From NCBI GenBank assembly GCA_047967505.1, contig CM106540.1: a stretch of DNA of 64,000 nucleotides. One strand, written 5' to 3'. Each line of letters starts with the position of its first letter. Position 1 is the first letter of the stretch. Origin of the DNA: Dipteris shenzhenensis. Taxonomy: Eukaryota > Polypodiophyta > Polypodiopsida > Gleicheniales. The notes beneath the pieces were generated by a model. It ran no database searches. It was not told where the DNA came from and saw nothing but the letters and a program-made list of their open reading frames with translations. This document shows, piece after piece, positions 1 through 11,115 of the stretch. Both the position numbers and the translations under genes were made by a program.

Positions 1-345
1 AATACTACCTCCATTAAAGTATGGACTAATTAACCAAAGATTGCTAATGTGTGTGTAACCAATTGTGTGACACATGGACCTATGTATTAAAGTCATTGCC
101 AGCTCTGTCTTCAATGATCTATGTGCATGTGCAATATCATGCCTCAACTTCTTGCCAGCATAAGATAGGGTTGGCTTGAAACCTGGCACACCCTCTATCT
201 TAATCCGGTACACTTTTCCTTCCACCCCCCAACCTAATTCCTCAAGAATTGTCAATGCAACTAGTGGGAAGTGTACCATTGTAGAGCACACGTCGGCAAA
301 CTTCGTGCACAAGTCTATTTGTGCATTCTCGTCTTGACTGCTCAT
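1..345 (-). CDS. Unrecognised reading frame, partial, runs off left edge
   Basis: Reading leftward from an ATG at 345, 115 codons are open without a stop to the window edge, so the 3' part is missing. The product begins MSSQDENAQ and is a mixed-composition, apparently globular sequence with segments such as LEELGWGVEGKVYRIKIEG. I see no signal peptide, membrane segment or family motif that I can name. The open frame extends a few codons upstream of this ATG to a TAG, so the ATG could instead lie inside an exon. A related minus-strand frame lies just upstream at 473-874. The two may be exons of one decayed gene or of an unrecognised transposon. The function is unknown. Confidence 0.35.
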   Translation of the reverse strand, partial: MSSQDENAQIDLCTKFADVCSTMVHFPLVALTILEELGWGVEGKVYRIKIEGVPGFKPTLSYAGKKLRHDIAHAHRSLKTELAMTLIHRSMCHTIGYTHISNLWLISPYFNGGSI

Positions 346-472
346 GTCTATTTTTTTAATGAGCCACTAGCAACTTGGGTATAAGATTGCTTGGTGACAT
401 TCGATAGTCTATCGGCCGCACCTTTTTCCTTTCCATTTTTCCTATGATTAGCAACGCGGGATTCCTTCTATT

Positions 473-874
473 CTATGAGCCACCTATCCCCAACTTCGAC
501 CTTGCTGCGTTTGTCAAGGGCTCTAATTGCTTTACCATTTCCCATTGTGCAACTATATCACCCAGCACTCTAGGTAGGAAATTTAGTACATCCACTTTCT
601 CCTCTATCTGCTCCACCTATCTGCACCTCATCCAGCTACAGTCAAATTGAGCAAGTATGTGCTGATGCATTTCATCCAGCTTAGACTTGGTATGCGGAAT
701 GTCTCTTATTTTCTCCTCACTCAATGTTATAATATGTTGAACGCACACCCTACGGACAAGTTGTTGCAACTCAATTCTCCAAGTGTCTCTCTCTTTCTTT
801 GAAGGGGTGGCTGCCATGAGGAAGGTAGAGGTATAGCAATCATTACGTAAGCAGTCGTGAGGTTCTACTACCAC
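473..874 (-). pseudogene. Unrecognised minus-strand frame broken by one TAG
   Basis: From an ATG at 874 a frame runs 85 codons to a TAG near 617-619. It then stays open in the same frame for about 47 codons to a TAG at 473-475. The product is charged and helical-looking, with segments such as KKERDTWRIELQQLV and VEQIEEKVDVLNFL. No family is recognised. It lies about 130 bp upstream of the open frame at 1-345 on the same strand, so both may belong to one broken gene. The single internal TAG matches the dominant nonsense type in this window. It could also be a chance open frame. Confidence 0.25.
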
Positions 875-1245
875 GATGAGTCACAACATGTACATACGAA
901 AACCAACACATAGCAATTAAGTAATTGAGACATCTAGGTCCAATTGTAATGCATTACATTGATACTCGACAGTCATTACAAAAACAAATGCAAAAAAATC
1001 AAGAAATAAAATCTATGCAGATGCTAACATGAATCTCTAATAGATAATTATAATGTGGACCCTAAAAGAAATAGCGCACATCATACAAATTACTCCAACA
1101 AATCCTCTCAGGTTATCGAAGAAAGATAGGCTATAAAAGATGAATAGGAAAACATATAACAGCAATCACAATGTAATGAACCAAGATGATCTAGATCAAC
1201 ATTGTCTGATCACACATCTTGAGCTCATTGGGAAGGTCGTTGTCG

Positions 1246-1812
1246 AGGTGAATCCAGTCGGCCAAAGCGAGCTATCATTCGGACAATTACTGGCTCTATT
1301 GACACCTATGTACAATATATATGAATATATGATAGTAGACCACAGCAAGGTGAATCCAATTGGCCAAAGTGAGCCATCACCCAGTCTTCATCATGATACT
1401 ACCTAATAGAACATCACTCGAGGCGAGATGAATCAAACCAGTCAAAGTGAGTCGTAATTCGACCCCAAGTGATAAACATCACACATTCAAATACATATAG
1501 GCAAGCATAAATAAGCATCACACATATTCCTCTCTCTCTATTTCTCTCTCAATTGGGATGAGGTGAATCTAGCCATCCAAAGCGAGCCATCACCCGCCGA
1601 CCTTAATCTTGATACTACTAGAACATCACTTAAGGTGAGATGAATCCAACAGGCCAAAGTGAGTCATCATCTGGCCCCAAGTGAAATACATCATGCAAAC
1701 ACACACACAGAAGCACACAAGCACAAACATATGACATATTTCTCTCTCTTTTATCTCAAATAAGGCGAGGTGAATCCAGTCGGCCGAAGCAAGCCATCAC
1801 TTGGCCCTAACT
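1246..1812. repeat. Dispersed imperfect repeat, about six copies
   Basis: A phrase of about 40 bp reading roughly GAGGTGAATCCAGTCGGCC followed by AAAGCGAGCCATCACC recurs near 1248, 1350, 1425, 1560, 1636 and 1767. Copies lie 70-135 bp apart and differ by substitutions. Some are followed by a second shared phrase (CCCCAAGTG, then A-rich, then CATCACAC). The short open frame over part of this stretch is created by the repeat and is not a gene. The array could be subterminal repeats of a transposon or a decayed minisatellite. Confidence 0.6.
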
Positions 1813-1934
1813 AAGAACAATAGTGAGGTTAGAAGCTCACAAAAATCCTTAAGGAGAAGTAGAAAACAGCAAAGATGTGGAAAATTCCGGTGAATTTTAG
1901 TGAACTATAAAAAAAAATGACGCGAAGGGGGCCT

Positions 1935-2170
1935 TTTATAGAATCCAACTTGACATACTGGCCGGTATGTCCACACACCGGTCGGTTTTTGTGGCCAATA
2001 CATGCATGCCACATCTTCGGTTCGAGCACACCGATTGGTGTTTCACTACACCGACCTGTATTTTCCCAAGTATACCGACTGGTTTTTTGTTTCACCAGCT
2101 AGTTTGTTGTACACCGATCGGTGTGGTGATTCACCGACCGGTGTTGGGATTTACCGGTCGGTATGTAGCC
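1935..2170. repeat. Cluster of ACCGRYCGGT palindromes
   Basis: At least seven short imperfect palindromes of the form CACCGATCGGTG or ACCGGTCGGT lie within about 230 bp, for example near 1957, 1976, 2027, 2058, 2075, 2115, 2135 and 2153. Spacing is 15-50 bp. Clusters of short self-complementary words like this are typical of subterminal protein-binding repeats in CACTA and similar DNA transposons. No transposase frame lies next to this cluster. Confidence 0.55.
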
Positions 2171-2881
2171 ATCAACTGGTGCACTTTGACCGGTTGTAAA
2201 AAATGCATTTTTTGCATTTTGAACGTCCACATGTGTTTTTAATTTGAAAAACACGTTCTTTTCTTTTAGAAAATGTACTAAAAAAAGCCCAAGCGATGGT
2301 GTTTCTATGGAGCAGCGTAGTTGTGTTGGAGCACTTAGCTATTTGCTGACTGCTATCGGCTATAGCTATTGTGCTTGGGGCGACGAGTCTTCACATTGGT
2401 TGGCAGCCATTAGGTTACTTGTACAGCCAGTGGTATGGCTTTGTTGTGTCTCGACGATGCTCTACTTTGCAAGTAGTCGTTGGAGAGCAGCCATGAGTCC
2501 CTGCATTTGGTTGAGAGCTGTTGGTCATCTCTCATCGTTTGGAGCATGCTTCTATGTTGAATCTTTGTTGTGTGCTGTGGTCACCTCCCGATGGAGGTAG
2601 CTGTTGGCCTTGTATGGCTATTGTGGGCTGCCAAAGGTCTCATGAGTGCTACCAAATGCTAGCTGAGTGGAGGTCATTAGAGTACTTGGGCTAGCGATGG
2701 TTGAGTCGAGAGGCGATGTAGAAGATAAGGCTATTGGGAACTAGAGCCTCGTATGGCTTTTGGAGCCTTTGATGGAGAGCTCCCTAAAGGTTCTATGGGT
2801 GTGCCAAATTTTATCTTCTTTATACACAAAGCATGGGAAAGAAAACACTCACTAATCTACCTCGGCTTGTGGAGCGCCTAA
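2171..2881. other. No gene seen; probable truncated Copia leader
   Basis: Only short chance frames are present. The right end adjoins a Copia-type primer binding site and LTR. Part of this stretch may therefore be the untranslated leader of a minus-strand Copia element whose coding region is missing. Confidence 0.4.
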
Positions 2882-3183
2882 TCTCTGATACCATGTGAAA
2901 GTGAGGGATCAAGGAGGATCAAAGCACCATGAGAGAGACATAGGGTAGCAAACACTCAATCTATTGCAATGTATATATCAACAATACATAATAGGCTTCT
3001 TATATAGAGAGAGCCCTTTGAATAGTCAACACCTGTGGGATCCTCTGATCCACATCTCTCCTTGTGGATGTCCTCGATCCACATCCTCACATCATGTAGT
3101 CCACATCCTAGGGTGGCTACTTTAATACATTCCTATACCATACCTTAGCCTCTAATATGTGCTCATGGCACCATATCTCAACA
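2882..3183 (-). mobile_element. Lone Copia-type LTR with adjacent primer binding site
   Basis: On the minus strand a 290 bp LTR (3183 to 2894) begins TGTTGAGATATG and ends CTTTCACA. It is followed directly by TGGTATCAGAGA (2893-2882), which matches the initiator-Met tRNA primer site used by most plant Copia elements. The boundaries are the same as in the complete Copia elements of this window (TGTTGAGATATC start, CACA before TGGTATCAGAG). No gag or pol frame and no second LTR are found nearby, so this is a 5' end fragment left after deletion. Confidence 0.75.
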
Positions 3184-3242
3184 TATTCGTTTGAGGATGC
3201 AATTTGATTTTTCATGCGTTCTTCTCGCTCACTTTCACTTTT

Positions 3243-3474
3243 AGCTCACGATCACTTGCAACCCTTGTCTCCTCACTCGTGCCTCCTCCCTCCCCCTCCC
3301 ACCTCTCCATCCTCTCTTACATTGTCCCTCTACACCTACAAGACTCACTTTTGCTTTCAGCTCACGATCGCCCACAACCCTTGTCTCCTCACTCCTGCCT
3401 CCTCCTTCCCCCTCCCACCTCTCCATCCTCTCGTACATTGTCCCTCTGCACCTACAAGACTTGCTGCAGCTCCC
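3243..3474. repeat. Tandem duplication, 116 bp unit, two copies
   Basis: The segment starting AGCTCACGATC at 3243 recurs at 3359 with a few substitutions. Both copies contain CCCTTGTCTCCTCACTC, a pyrimidine-rich stretch and CACCTACAAGACT. The strand is strongly C/T-rich. Open frames here are low-complexity by-products. The duplication sits just upstream of a region shared with the large CACTA element. Confidence 0.75.
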
Positions 3475-3479
3475 TCTCC

Positions 3480-3945
3480 ATCTCAAGGTAAGAATTCCTC
3501 TACCTTCTATTTCAAGTTTGTTTGGTTTCTTTGTCTTTCTTTCTACCCCTCCTCTTGTTTCTTTTCCTCTACTTTCACTTTCCCTTCCTTTCTCTAAAGT
3601 TTCTCTACTTTCCTTTCCTTTTCTTTCTCTAAAGGAAGAAACAATACATGAAAAATAATCATGAAAGAGAAGATTATGAAAGCACTACCTATTGTTTTCG
3701 TGCTTTCTCCTTGTTTTGTAGGCTTCTCTTTGTCTCCTCAATCCATACCCTGTGGATTGTTGCTTCTTCAAACTCCTCCTTTCACTAATTCATTTTCTTA
3801 AAATGGTATGTTTCCTCTCTTTTATAGGGCAATAAACATGAAACACCTAGACCTCTTTCGAGCGGGATCAGACACATAATTTCTAGGTAAGAACGTGCTT
3901 CGTCACTTTTCCTATTTTTATTTCATGAATGCATTGGCCTACAAC
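3480..3945 (+). other. CACTA-related 5' untranslated exon and introns
   Basis: This stretch parallels 34.75-35.28 kb of the complete CACTA element. Both have a donor-like AAG/GTAAG or GAG/GTGAG, a C/T-rich intron, an acceptor TTTTATAG/GGC (3830) against TTTTGTAG/GGC (35120), the word GAGCGGGA, a donor TAG/GTAAG (3889 against 35201), and then GCATTGGCC followed by CTAGCGCCTTAAG and GCTAGCTGCAGTGATGGG. It is therefore the 5' end of the plus-strand (TnpA-like) gene from a related CACTA copy. The coding exon that should follow is absent. Confidence 0.55.
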
Positions 3946-3959
3946 TAGCGCCTTAAGTG

Positions 3960-4745
3960 CTAGCTGCAGTGATGGGTGTAGGAAATCTCCTCTATTTTCC
4001 CTCTTTTTCCTATGTCTTTTTCTCTCTTTCTCTCCTCTTTTCTCTTGCTTCCCTCTCTTTCTCTCCTCTTTTCTCCTCTCTTGTACTCTCTTCTCCCCTC
4101 TCTTCTCTCTTCTCTTATTTCCTCAAGACTTCTCCTATTTCCTCTCTTTTCTCCTCTCTTCTCTTATCTCCTCTCTTTCCCTCTCTTCTTCCCTTTCTTC
4201 TCATATTTCCTTTCTTATCTTATTTTCCTTTGTTTCTCTCTTATTTCCTTAGTTTTCTTTGCACTTCTTTTTATCCTCTCTTTTCCTCTTCCATCCTCTC
4301 TTCTCTTTCTCTTTCTCTTTTCACTCCTCTCCTTTTTCCTTTCTCTTCCTTTCCCTCCCTTTCTTCCCTCTCCTCTTATTTTCTCTCTTCTCCCCTCTCT
4401 TCTCGTATTTCCTCTCTTCACTTATTTTCCTCTCTCTCTCTCTCTCTTATTTCCTCTCTTTTCTCTCCTTTTCCCCTCTCTTTCCCCTCTACTTTCGCCC
4501 CTCTTTTTTCCCCTCTTCTCTTATTTCCTCTCTTCTCCCCTCACTTCTCCACTCTTTTCCCTCCCTCTTGCCCCCTCTCTTTCCTTGCTTTCTCCCCTCT
4601 CTTTTCCTCTTTTCTCCTCTCTTTTCCCTGCCTCTTATTTCCTCTCTTTTCTCTCTTTATCCCCTCTCTTTTCTTTTTGTCCTAATTTTTATCTCTTTCC
4701 CCCCTCTCTTCTCCTGTATTTTTGCCCCTCTCTTTTTTCCCCTCT
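3960..4745 (+). repeat. Pyrimidine-rich low-complexity tract (CTCTTCTCC-type)
   Basis: For about 780 bp the plus strand is almost only C and T, built from short words such as CTCTTTTCTC and CCCTCTCTT. All long frames here are artefacts of composition, rich in Ser, Leu and Phe on one strand and Arg, Lys and Glu on the other. In the complete CACTA element the equivalent position starts the same way and then expands into the AAGCTTATGC minisatellite. This tract is therefore the simpler counterpart of that array. Confidence 0.7.
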
Positions 4746-5094
4746 TCCCCTGCTTGATCCCATTCATATCTTCAAGAATGTGGCCTCTACCATTTGGGAG
4801 CATTTGAATGGGACACAAGATTCTGTAGGCATAAGGGAGGATCTACGCACCATAGGGAGGGTGTATGAAGCTTAGCCACAAGAGAGGCCAAATGGGCATG
4901 TCTTTTTACCCAGTGCACCATGGAAGTTATCAAAGCTAGAGATGGTGGTGGTAAAGCATGCTATCACTACAATTCGTACTCCCACTGGATGCATGAGTGT
5001 TTGAAGGGGGCCTTCACAAAGAGAAAGAAAAGAGGTGCAGAGAAATTATACGACTTGAAATCTCATGATTGGCACAAGATGCTCCAAGTAAGTA
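4741..5094 (+). pseudogene. CACTA TNP2 transposase fragment (exon 4-like)
   Basis: In shifting frames the plus strand encodes a decayed match to exon 4 of the transposase at 32087-32700. The pieces are LDPIHIFKNVASTIWEHLNG, REDLRTI, and at the end KSHDWHKMLQ followed by a good donor (CAA/GTAAGTATG). Stops and frameshifts occur near 4875 and between 4920 and 5040. TNP2-type proteins are CACTA transposases that cut at the element termini. Here the fragment has the same orientation as the TnpA-like 5' end at 3480-3945. In the complete element the two genes point away from each other, so this copy has been rearranged. It is non-functional. Confidence 0.7.
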
Positions 5095-5904
5095 TGACTT
5101 GGAATAATATATTTTTCCTTCCAAATTTGTGAGTGTAGAAGCAACTAATCAACCATCGCTTATGTGTTCAGTTGATACTACCTACTAATCGAAGGTGTGG
5201 TTTTGTTTCAGGAGATAGAGGATATTGCAAGGCGCAAACCAACAAAAAGATGGCCTAGATGAATGATGTGCTTTATGTCTTGCTAGGTGGGCAGAGCTCA
5301 TGCAGGAGTTTACAATAAAATGTACTACGAACTTTCCGATATACGGATTCCCAGGTAGCTTCGGATAGAGGCTGACCATGCCATGCAACCAACACAGTGC
5401 ATCAAAGGACATAAAGGATTGTATTTACAAGATGGGCGAGCTTGTGAGGTACTTCAGACTATACAAAATGTGAAGCATTTCAATGCGTGATGTAAGATTT
5501 TCATATTGCTAGCATGGTGCACTTCATCACATCCAATCTCACAAGGGTGGATCCACTCCATGTTGGTGACTTGTAGTACAAGATCATGAGAGCATACTTG
5601 TGGCTATTGCCATGAGAGTAGATCCCGAGGAGTAGTGTATTGTACTATTATTTCATATTGTATCATTGTGCTGATTCTCTATAGTCTCTTTGTATTGAGG
5701 ATCTATAGTTTCATTGTATTGGTTTTTTATTCCATGTCATTTTATTGAGGATTTACATTATCCTTATGTTGTCCATTTTATGTATTGAGCAGTTTTCATT
5801 GCAAAGCTTTACCATTTCATGTCTTTATCAAGTAGTGTTCATTGTATCAGTGATATGATTTCACTTTTAGATGTATTTCAACATTACACGTTGAGTCAAA
5901 TGTA
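5095..5904. other. No gene seen
   Basis: AT-rich sequence with only short chance frames. An acceptor-like TTGTTTCAG near 5205 follows the donor of the transposase fragment, so a little intron and exon remnant may be present. I recognise no protein in it. Confidence 0.4.
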
Positions 5905-6305
5905 ATCTTCACCATTGCGTGTTTTTCACCATTGTGTATTTTTGCCCCTTCACATATGTAACCAAGTGCACATGTGAAATTGGGGCATTTCACCTTCTTG
6001 GGCCTAGATTTAGTGTCTGATGGGCATCCAACTTTGCACCTACATGGGAACCATCGTGTCTAAGGCTTGTGCAAAGTTTCATGCCATTACAACACATGGA
6101 CATACCAATGTCCTTCACCATTGTGGATTTTGCCCCTTCACATGTATACATAACTAAATGCAGATGTCAAATTGGGGCTTTTGACCTTCCTAGTCCTACA
6201 TTCAATGTCCAATAGACATCCAAATTTGCAAGAACTTGTAATCTATCAAGCCTAAGGCCCATGTAAATTTTTACACCAATCTGACAACTAGACATGCCAA
6301 TGTCC
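5905..6305. repeat. Satellite of about 188 bp units, left part
   Basis: Units begin CCAATGTCCTTCMCC and contain CCCCTTCACATATGT, AAATTGGGGC, TTTGACCTTC, a CATCCAACTTTGCA-type phrase and ACACCTGGACAT. Anchors here lie near 5917 (degraded), 6105 and 6297. The array continues at 11848 after the Copia-1 insertion, and the TGTCC target site lies inside the anchor word. Short frames are shadows of the repeat. Confidence 0.8.
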
Positions 6306-7025
6306 TGTAAGAAAATAATACAACGTTTGTGCTCAACAGATAATAGGATCTCGTATGCAAGAGAGAAAAGAGATAGTATGGAGAATCAAAAATTTGATTA
6401 CTATAGCACTGTTACAATAGATGGCGCTACCTTCCAGCCATGCGCTCCTGTGAGAGAAGCTTCGATGGCATGCTAGAAACAGTAGAGGACAGAGGCTGGA
6501 TGCTAAGGAATCAGGGTTGCTGTAGCCAGTGATGAAATGGGCTTCACAGGCTTGCTCTTATATAGCCACTAGTCATAGTCGGTTAGACCCAATGTGGTGA
6601 CTGACCCAGTCCACCCAAAACGGTTGACTGGGGGTCGGTCCTGAAATAGGCCACCGACCACACGATAGAACCGTGGCATAAAACAAAGCAACTAACCTAT
6701 GGTATTCATTCGGCCCACAGCCATCCGGGATCATCTGGGACTTCAAACGAGCCCCACAACCCGAGAGTGGACTGCCCCGAGAAAAGCTCTATCTACCCTC
6801 AATGCGGTCAGTCATGGGATGCCTTCCCGCACTTGCATCTAGCCTAGTTGGTAGTGTGCCAACTCCGTCCAGCCATCAGGCCACACATGGCCCCCATCTG
6901 GTGTCAAACCAGGACCTACCAGATAATCGAGCTACTCAAATGCCTTCTCCTCATATGGGGGGCTTACAAGTAGAGTTAGCTGGTTCCCACGTAGTTACAT
7001 GAGAGTGGAGCATTGATATCTAACA
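6306..7025 (-). repeat. Copia-1 3' LTR
   Basis: 720 bp. On the minus strand it begins TGTTAGATATCAATG and ends with TTACA next to the TGTCC duplication. It is preceded in the element by the polypurine tract. It differs from the other LTR by scattered C/T and G/A changes and by lacking a 12-14 bp GAACTGATACAAT-type duplication. Confidence 0.92.
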
Positions 7026-7041
7026 CCCCCCCTCAATGTCC
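7026..7041 (-). other. Copia-1 polypurine tract
   Basis: On the minus strand GGACATTGAGGGGGGG lies immediately before the TGTTAGATATC start of the 3' LTR. This is the usual plus-strand priming site of LTR retrotransposons. Confidence 0.85.
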
Positions 7042-7055
7042 ACCCGCAAGTGAAC

Positions 7056-10000
7056 TTACTTTTTCGGACCAATGCCAAGTCGATGAAGATGCCTCTCCCG
7101 CAAGTCTCTTCGAAGAGCCGTCGTGAAGATGTCTGTAGCATTCTCTGTAGTCGGACAGTACACCAAGTTGACCTCTCCATCCATGATGAGCTCGCATACA
7201 AAGTGATATTGAATCTCAATGTGTTTTGTGCGAGCATGGAACATAGGGTTCTTTGCAATCACCATGCAACTCTGACTATCACATGATAACTGCATAGGCT
7301 TGTTCTGCACTGCACTTATGTCCCCTAAAATCCTCCTCAACCACACCGCCTCACAAGAAGCAAAGCATGCTGATTTGTACTCAGCCTCGGTAGAAGAAAG
7401 AGCAAATGTGGGTTGCTTCTTGCAAACCCATGACACAGCTCCAGATCTAAGTGAGAAACAATAACCTATCACTAATCTCCTGCTGTCCATGTCTCCTGCC
7501 AAATCAGAGTCACAGAATCCGATCAAGATTTTGCCCTTGGTATAGGTGATGCCATAATCAAGTGTGCCTTTGATGTATTTCAGCACCCACATCCCTGCCC
7601 TCCAATGGTTCTCTCGGGGCTTATTGGAAAACTTGCTTAGTACACCAGTCGCAAAGCTGATGTCCGATCGCGTGTTGCACAAGTAAATCAAGCTGCCCAC
7701 AAGCCTTCTGTACTTCACTTCATCCACCAGTGGTGATGAATCCTCGTTTGAGAGCTTCACGTCAACCTCCATAGGGGTACCAATTGTTTTGCACTCAGCC
7801 ATGCCAAATGCCTTCAGTATCTCTCCAGCATACTTCAGCTGTGAAATGAAGATCTGTTTCAGCTCTTGCCAAACTTCAATCCCCAAACAGAAATGCATCA
7901 ATCCGAGGTCTGTCATTTCAAACTCTCTTCCTAGCAAATACTTTGTCTGTGAGATCTTCTCTTCATGGTTCCCTGTTATGACAAGGTCATCCACATAAAG
8001 GACCACGATCATACACCTGCCTCCTTCTCTGAAGATATACAAATTTGCATTTGATGGGCTCCTCCTGAACCCGTTTTGTAGAAAGTATGCATCAATTCGC
8101 TAGTACCATGCTCGTGGGGCCTGTTTCAGCTTGTAAAGTGCCTTCTTTAGTTTATAGACTTTACCTTCTGAACCGAGGATCACAAAACCTAGTGGTTTTT
8201 CCATGTATACCTCCTCCTTGAGATCCCCATTTAGAAAGGTGGATTTTACATCCATCTAAAACACGGGCCAACTTCCCTGGGTAGCTAAAGCCAAAACACT
8301 GCGAATTGCGGTTAGTCGAGCTGTGGGAGCAAAAGTATCTTGAGAATCAAAACCATGTACCTATGCGAATCCTTTTGCCACGAGCCGAGCCTTGTACTTA
8401 TCCAATGTGCCGTCGGACTTGTACTTGGTCTTGTACACCCACTTGGTTCCGATTACCTTGTGTTTGGGTGGTCGCTCCACAAGGTCCCAAGTGTTGTTCT
8501 TCATTATGGAGCCATACTCCGACTGCATAGCCTCCATCCACCTATCATCTCCCTATGCCTCTTCAAGACACTTGGGTTCATCAGCACAGATCACCTCTGT
8601 CATCAAAGCATAGTTGACCAAGTGTTCCTGCGCCCTTCTTTGCTCCTCTAATCTCTTAGACCGGCGGTGTTTGGATGATTCCTCCTCAATGGCTAGAGGT
8701 TCTCTGCCATCCAAAAGCTGCTTTACCCACTTCGGAAATGGCCGTTGCCATTGTGGTTCTGCAGGATCTTCTTCATCTTCTTTATCTCGAATCCTCCCAA
8801 GCACCATTGGGGGAGTTCGGTCTACTGTTGGTGGTGTTATTGGATGGATATCCTGGTCCTGGTTGTCTGGGAAGGAAGCATCCTCCTCCAATTGATGCGG
8901 CTATTTTGAGAAGACCACATCGCGACTTACTATTACCTTCTTGGTAACAGGGTTATAGAGACGGTAACCCTTCGCCTCTTCACTGTAGCCCAAGAAAATA
9001 CATTTCCGGCTCTTCGGTTCCCATTTGGTTCTGTTAGCATCAGGGACATGCACAAAACAGTCACATCCAAAAACTCTGAAATGTGCAGTTGAAGGTTTCT
9101 TATCAGGAAAGGCCTGCAGTGGAGTCATCCCATTCACAGCCTTCGTGTAGCTACGATTGAGAATGTAAATTGTCGTGTTAGATGCTTCAGCCCAGAAAGA
9201 CTTTGGCAAATCTTTCCCTTTCATCATATTCCAGCCCATTTCGCAGATGATGCGCATCTTACGCTCTACTACTCCATTTTGCTGTGATGTATGTGGCGGG
9301 GGTTTCTGCCTCTTGATCCCATGACTTTTGCAGTAACTCTTGAATTCAGTTGATGTGAACTCTCCACCTCTGTCTGATCTCAACTTCTTCACTTTCTTCA
9401 CTGTTTCTTTCTCGACCATTACATGCCATTCCTTGAACTTACTAAAAGCCTCATCTTTAGTCTTTAGGAAGTATATCCATATCCTTCTACTGTAGTCGTC
9501 GATCAGCATCATGAAGTAGTAGGAACCACCCAAAGCTTCCATCTCCATCTTTCCGTTGAGGTCTATGTGAAAGAGCTCTAGAGGAGCCTTTGCCCTGCTG
9601 GCCTCTTTAGGAAAGGGCTGCTGATGCTACTTGCCCATCATGCAAGCTTCACATACATCAGGCAGATCTGAAATTTTTGGTAGGTCTGCAATCATTCCAC
9701 TTTTGTGCATCTCCTTCAAAGAACTAAGGTTTAGATGACCAAACCTCTCATGCCATAGCTTAGTGTTCTTCACATGCGCTCGAGCATTGAAAGCTGAGAG
9801 CTCCTAGATGTTGTTGTGCGTGTACCTTTACCAATGACCTTCCCTTGAAGATCCACAATCTTTGGACCATTCTTATCGAAGTGAACTTTGAGGTCCCGAT
9901 CTGTGATCACAGAAATGGACAACAAGTTCCTCTTGATGTTTGGTACATAAAGAACATCGGACAACTGTTTTACAACTCCATCTGACTTGAGAGCAATCGT

Positions 10001-11045
10001 ATCTTTTCCTTTTGCTGGACATTTTGCATCATTGCCGACTGCTACCAGGATGTCATTCCCTACTGGCTGTGGAGAGGTATACCAATCCTTCCGACTGGTC
10101 ATGTGGCGTGATGCACTACTGTCAATGATCCAAGGTTCATCCGTAGGTACATGAATTGCCTCCGTGAAAATCTCCTCAATTGCGATGAATAGCTCTATTG
10201 GTATTGCTTGCGCACTGTTGCTGGACTCTTTCTTTACTCTATTCTTCTCATCTGCAATCTTCTTCTGGCACTCATTCTGCTTGTGCCCTGCCTTGTTGCA
10301 ATAGAAGCACTTGATCTTCTTTCTCTTTTTATCATTAGAAGAAGATGGGTTACCAGAGTCCTTACCCTTACCTTTCTTTGATCCAGCGTAGAAAGCCGAA
10401 ATCTCCAGTCCTCATCTTTTGATGCATCTACTCCTCCAGAAGCATCGCATTGAAATCCTCAAAGTTGAGGGGCAGATTTCTATTCTACGTATTCAGCGCT
10501 GTAACAAGCCCATTGTACTTTGGTGGGAGAACCCGTATGCACCTTCGTGCTAGATTCTCACTGGTGATGATGATGCCAATCGCCGTCATTTGATCGTGCA
10601 GATTCTTCACCCTGGTGATGAACTTCTCTACCGCTTCAGACTCAGACAATTTTTCGTTCGTGAGTTGAGTCTCCAGATTCTGAATCCGCATTTGATTCGT
10701 GGTCTCGTACTGATTTTTCAAGACCGTCCATGCCTCCTCCGCTGTGGTGACATGTTGAATTAACACCATGACAGAATCACTTACACTGTAGACAATAGAA
10801 CACAGCGCATCTGCATTTCTTCTTGTCCATGCAAGAATCTCATCCGCAGTTGGTACTATCTGTTGTCCTACATTGGTTGGATCCGGTCTCGCAACTGGCC
10901 TCACGTCCACCCCAGTAGCAGTGTCCCAAAGCTCGTATGCGCTTAGGATGGTCTTCATCTTGAACTTCTAGAGTGGATAGTTAGAGCCATCCAACTTTTC
11001 GCTTTTGCCGAACGGTGGGATTCGCAGTCTTGCGGGCTGGGCCAT
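7056..11045 (-). pseudogene. Copia-1 Gag-Pol polyprotein, broken
   Basis: The minus-strand frame starts at an ATG at 11045. Gag (UBN2-like, 10958-10485) is followed by a CCHC zinc knuckle (CFYCNKAGHKQNEC, about 10310), the protease (about 10100), integrase (9548-8901, with a DRGGEF-type core and NGVVERK), and reverse transcriptase with intact YVDD (about 8000). RNase H follows and ends near 7056 (SSTEAEY, TKHIEIQYH). The protease reads DSSASRHMT, where Copia enzymes have DSGAS, so the catalytic-loop Gly is lost. Premature TAG codons lie at 10968-10970, 10485-10487, 10428-10430, 9627-9629, 8553-8555, 8361-8363, 8256-8258 and 8100-8102. A frameshift lies near 9810. The polyprotein is inactive. 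Confidence 0.93.
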
Positions 11046-11103
11046 CTCTCACAATCTGCTCGCAAACAGAAACACACTACCAAATCTTCTTGCTAGAGTC
11101 CAG

Positions 11104-11115
11104 GCTCTAATACCA
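11104..11115 (-). other. Copia-1 primer binding site
   Basis: The minus strand reads TGGTATTAGAGC directly after the 5' LTR. The usual plant Copia site is TGGTATCAGAGC, complementary to initiator-Met tRNA. The single C-to-T change fits the decay seen elsewhere in the element. Confidence 0.85.

Noticed and set aside
3957-4875. Long plus-strand frames (242, 287 and 182 codons) rich in Ser, Leu, Phe and Pro
   Set aside because: They cover an almost pure C/T tract. All three frames are open because the tract lacks A and G. No protein-like composition.
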